NCBI GenBank assembly: GCA_965250115.1
Contig: CBDFNJ010000002.1
Coordinates: 1,674,001-1,738,000, forward strand
Source: CBDFHB01 sp965250115
Lineage (GTDB): Bacteria; Acidobacteriota; Vicinamibacteria; Marinacidobacterales; SMYC01
Length of the DNA stretch: 64,000 bases
Direction: 5' to 3'
Shown here: one piece after another, positions 62,282-64,000 of the stretch
Position numbering within the stretch: the stretch's first letter is position 1
Layout: the number at the start of each line of letters is the position of its first letter
Notes under the pieces: model-generated
The model's database searches: none
What the model was told of the DNA's origin: nothing
Seen by the model: only the letters and a program-made list of their open reading frames with translations
Program-made: the position numbers and the translations under genes

Positions 62282-64000
62282 CATCTGGAGCTCGGTCGCG
62301 GTGGGATCCTCCGCGCTGTCCTCCAGGATGGCTTGATAGGCGTCCCGAATCGTCCGGTCCAGGTTGAAGCGGTCTGGAAGCGGGACGTAGGGCGTGGGGA
62401 GCACGACCGGTCCGGCATCCGCGCCCGGGGGCGCGACCAAACCCACGCCCTGGATCGTTTTCAAGAACTGCTCAGCGGCCCGCACTGGCTCTTGGAGCTG
62501 AGAGTAAAGAATCGCGAGCGACAGGGAGATCGCCGGGTCTTCCGGCGAGTAGCCCGAAGCTCGCTGCATCTGTTCGGCGGTGCCGACGAGATCGGAGCCT
62601 CGGGTCCTGGCCTCCGCTATCGAGAGATGGACGGGAAGCTCGGGCGCGCCGTTGTCCAGCGCTTGGGCGAGTACGCGCTCGGCGGCATCGAGGTCACCTT
62701 CGGCCAGTGAGACCTGTCCCAGAGCCAACAGGCGCTTGCCTTCGTGGACTCCTTGCGCGCGGGTGAGAACTTGCCGTGCCTTGCCGAGCTCCTGCAGGTC
62801 TTCCCGCGCCTTGCCGATGGCGAGCCATGTGCGTCCGAGGGCTAGCTGAGCTCTTGAATCGCGAGGATCAATCCGAAGCGCTTGAATGAGTTGCGCCCGC
62901 GCCGGCTCGTACTGCTTCCTGTGTAGGTAGGCTTCGCCTAGCAACGTGCGGGCGCGAGAGTCCGATGAATAGGCGCGGATGAAGTTACGCGCCACTTCCT
63001 CGGCCTCGTCGAGCTTCTCCTGCTCCAGGAGCGCGATTCCGAGCTGAGCCACGAAATCGCCACCCGCTTCGACGAGCGGCTCGGCAGTTCGAAATGCGGC
63101 TTCCGCTTCCGCATAGCGATTCCTCTCGTTCAAGAGCTGCCGAAAAAGAAACTGTGCTTCGCCGTGCTGGGGATCTTTGTTGATGGCGGCTCGAACGTGC
63201 TCGAGGGCTTCGTCACCTCGCTCGAGCTGAACGAGACTCACCGAGAGGCGGTAACGGCCCTCGGCGCTGCCCGCACCGGAAGCGAAGGCACTCTCATAAC
63301 TTTCGATGGCTTCCGTGAAGTTGCCGCGCGAGTAAAGAACGTCGCCAATCTCCTCGGCGATTGAGGCTTGCTCAGGATCGAGCTCCCGCGCGCGTTTCAA
63401 GTCGCTGACACCTCCGTCGGCATCGCCGGAAGCGATCTTGGCGCGGCCCCGTTCGACGAGGACGTCGGCGTGGTCACCGAACTCTTCCAGAATTCCGCTA
63501 TAGGCGGCGATGGCTTGGGCGTACTGGCCCGTGCCCACCAGGCTCGAAGCCTGCTCCATGCGCTCGGGCGGAACGCTGACACCACCCGACATCAACCAGA
63601 CAACGACGCCCGCGACGAGAACGACTGCCCCCGCCGCGCCACCGAAAAGCCCCCAGGGAGGAGGTTGACTGCGCGCACGACCGGGAGGCCGTCGTACGTT
63701 GACGGGCCGCGGCGGCGTCGATGCCGCCGTGGTTTCCTCGACGGTGAACGGCTTGGTCGTTGGCTCCTCCGTCGCGGGAGGTTTTGGAGCGGCGGGCGTG
63801 CGCGCGCCCGCGCTGGCCGGCGCCGGCTCGGGCTCGTTCACGATCACGACCTCCGTTTGCGGCTCGTCGTTCACCAGAGCGTCGAGCGTCTGGGTTTCGT
63901 CGTCGGAATCGATGGATGCCGGGTTCGCCGGCCAATCCTGCTTCGCTGCGGCGGCAATCTCGGGCCCGGGTGCCGGGAGCACCGTCGTCGGAAAATCCGT
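62249..64000 (-). CDS. TPR-repeat protein with a transmembrane helix (5' end beyond the window)
   Basis: The frame runs off the right edge, so the N-terminus is not seen; a GTG at 63982 is only an internal option. A Pro/Thr-rich linker (ATEEPTTKPFTVEETTAA), one helix (GLFGGAAGAVVLVAGVVVWL), then about ten tetratricopeptide repeats (YAQAIAAYSGILEEFGDHAD, GSAEGRYRLSVSLVQLERGD, EPARAQLIQALRIDPRDSRA). TPR arrays hold protein complexes together. The 3' end overlaps lpxA convergently by 33 bases. Confidence 0.82.
   Translation of the reverse strand, partial: TDFPTTVLPAPGPEIAAAAKQDWPANPASIDSDDETQTLDALVNDEPQTEVVIVNEPEPAPASAGARTPAAPKPPATEEPTTKPFTVEETTAASTPPRPVNVRRPPGRARSQPPPWGLFGGAAGAVVLVAGVVVWLMSGGVSVPPERMEQASSLVGTGQYAQAIAAYSGILEEFGDHADVLVERGRAKIASGDADGGVSDLKRARELDPEQASIAEEIGDVLYSRGNFTEAIESYESAFASGAGSAEGRYRLSVSLVQLERGDEALEHVRAAINKDPQHGEAQFLFRQLLNERNRYAEAEAAFRTAEPLVEAGGDFVAQLGIALLEQEKLDEAEEVARNFIRAYSSDSRARTLLGEAYLHRKQYEPARAQLIQALRIDPRDSRAQLALGRTWLAIGKAREDLQELGKARQVLTRAQGVHEGKRLLALGQVSLAEGDLDAAERVLAQALDNGAPELPVHLSIAEARTRGSDLVGTAEQMQRASGYSPEDPAISLSLAILYSQLQEPVRAAEQFLKTIQGVGLVAPPGADAGPVVLPTPYVPLPDRFNLDRTIRDAYQAILEDSAEDPTATELQMLAESTTFVLG

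Noticed and set aside
1..64000. Reassigned stop codons (TAG or TGA read as amino acids throughout)
   Set aside because: Lesions include TAA, TAG and TGA as well as indels, while dozens of intact genes end normally at all three stops. Only the TGA at 59877 has recoding features.
1..64000. CRISPR array, tRNA or rRNA genes, prophage
   Set aside because: No regularly spaced repeats, no cloverleaf or rRNA core sequences and no phage structural genes were seen.

Overview
This is a high-GC, densely coding stretch of a Gram-negative chromosome: lpxA is present, and there are Tat-type and Sec-type export signals, exported RidA- and DUF1080-like proteins and a GMC/gluconate-2-dehydrogenase pair. The mix (DUF1080, class GN sortase with VIT/VWA target, arylsulfotransferase, Kazal lipoprotein, KamA, Ser/Thr kinase with an HRDVSPDN loop) suits an uncultured Acidobacteriota-like lineage best. 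That placement is inference from gene content; no rRNA or tRNA gene was seen.

Layout. 0-13 kb is housekeeping: cysteine-desulfurase-like 3' end, a frameshifted DUF5615 PIN-like gene, lysA, RidA, msrB, a secretin-like protein, a CPBP protease, a diaminopentanoate-dehydrogenase-like reductase, ligA lacking one zinc cysteine, and a large alpha/beta hydrolase. 13.5-19.3 kb holds a ChvG/ChvI-like two-component pair facing a class GN sortase system. That system is broken twice: the target has a frameshift and the sortase carries an ISL3-derived miniature insertion. 19.6-26.3 kb carries DUF1080, a GMC oxidoreductase pair and an arylsulfotransferase cut by an IS256-type element. 26.3-30 kb has a frameshifted glycosyltransferase, a decayed Kazal lipoprotein, queF and kamA. 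31.6-43.6 kb is an exopolysaccharide cluster (asnB, methyltransferases, GT2, GT4s, polytopic protein, MBOAT O-acyltransferase and its SGNH-like partner), with several genes broken by a stop or frameshift. fabI and a B3/4 protein follow.

45-56.5 kb is an accessory island: a broken HNH endonuclease, two inverted 1717-bp IS3 copies, a nested ISL3-in-IS200 insertion and two to three sites with the architecture of integron attC sites. It reads as a small attC cluster without an integrase in view, and the cassette genes are themselves interrupted. Both IS3-interrupted genes can be rejoined exactly at 3-bp target duplications.

56.5-64 kb returns to core genes: M20 dipeptidase, Ser/Thr kinase, a small HlyD-like protein, a LeuA-family enzyme, lpxA (frameshifted) and a TPR protein. 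Between the HlyD-like and LeuA-like genes lies the most striking single gene: an exported thioredoxin-like protein whose first active-site cysteine codon is TGA, in a U-x-x-C context with a SECIS-like hairpin 17 nt downstream. It is probably a selenoprotein.

Across the window about seven indels and five or more in-frame stops disrupt otherwise recognisable genes. Either the genome is decaying and IS-rich, or the assembly has residual indel errors. Substitution-type stops and insertions with clean target duplications argue that at least part of the decay is real.
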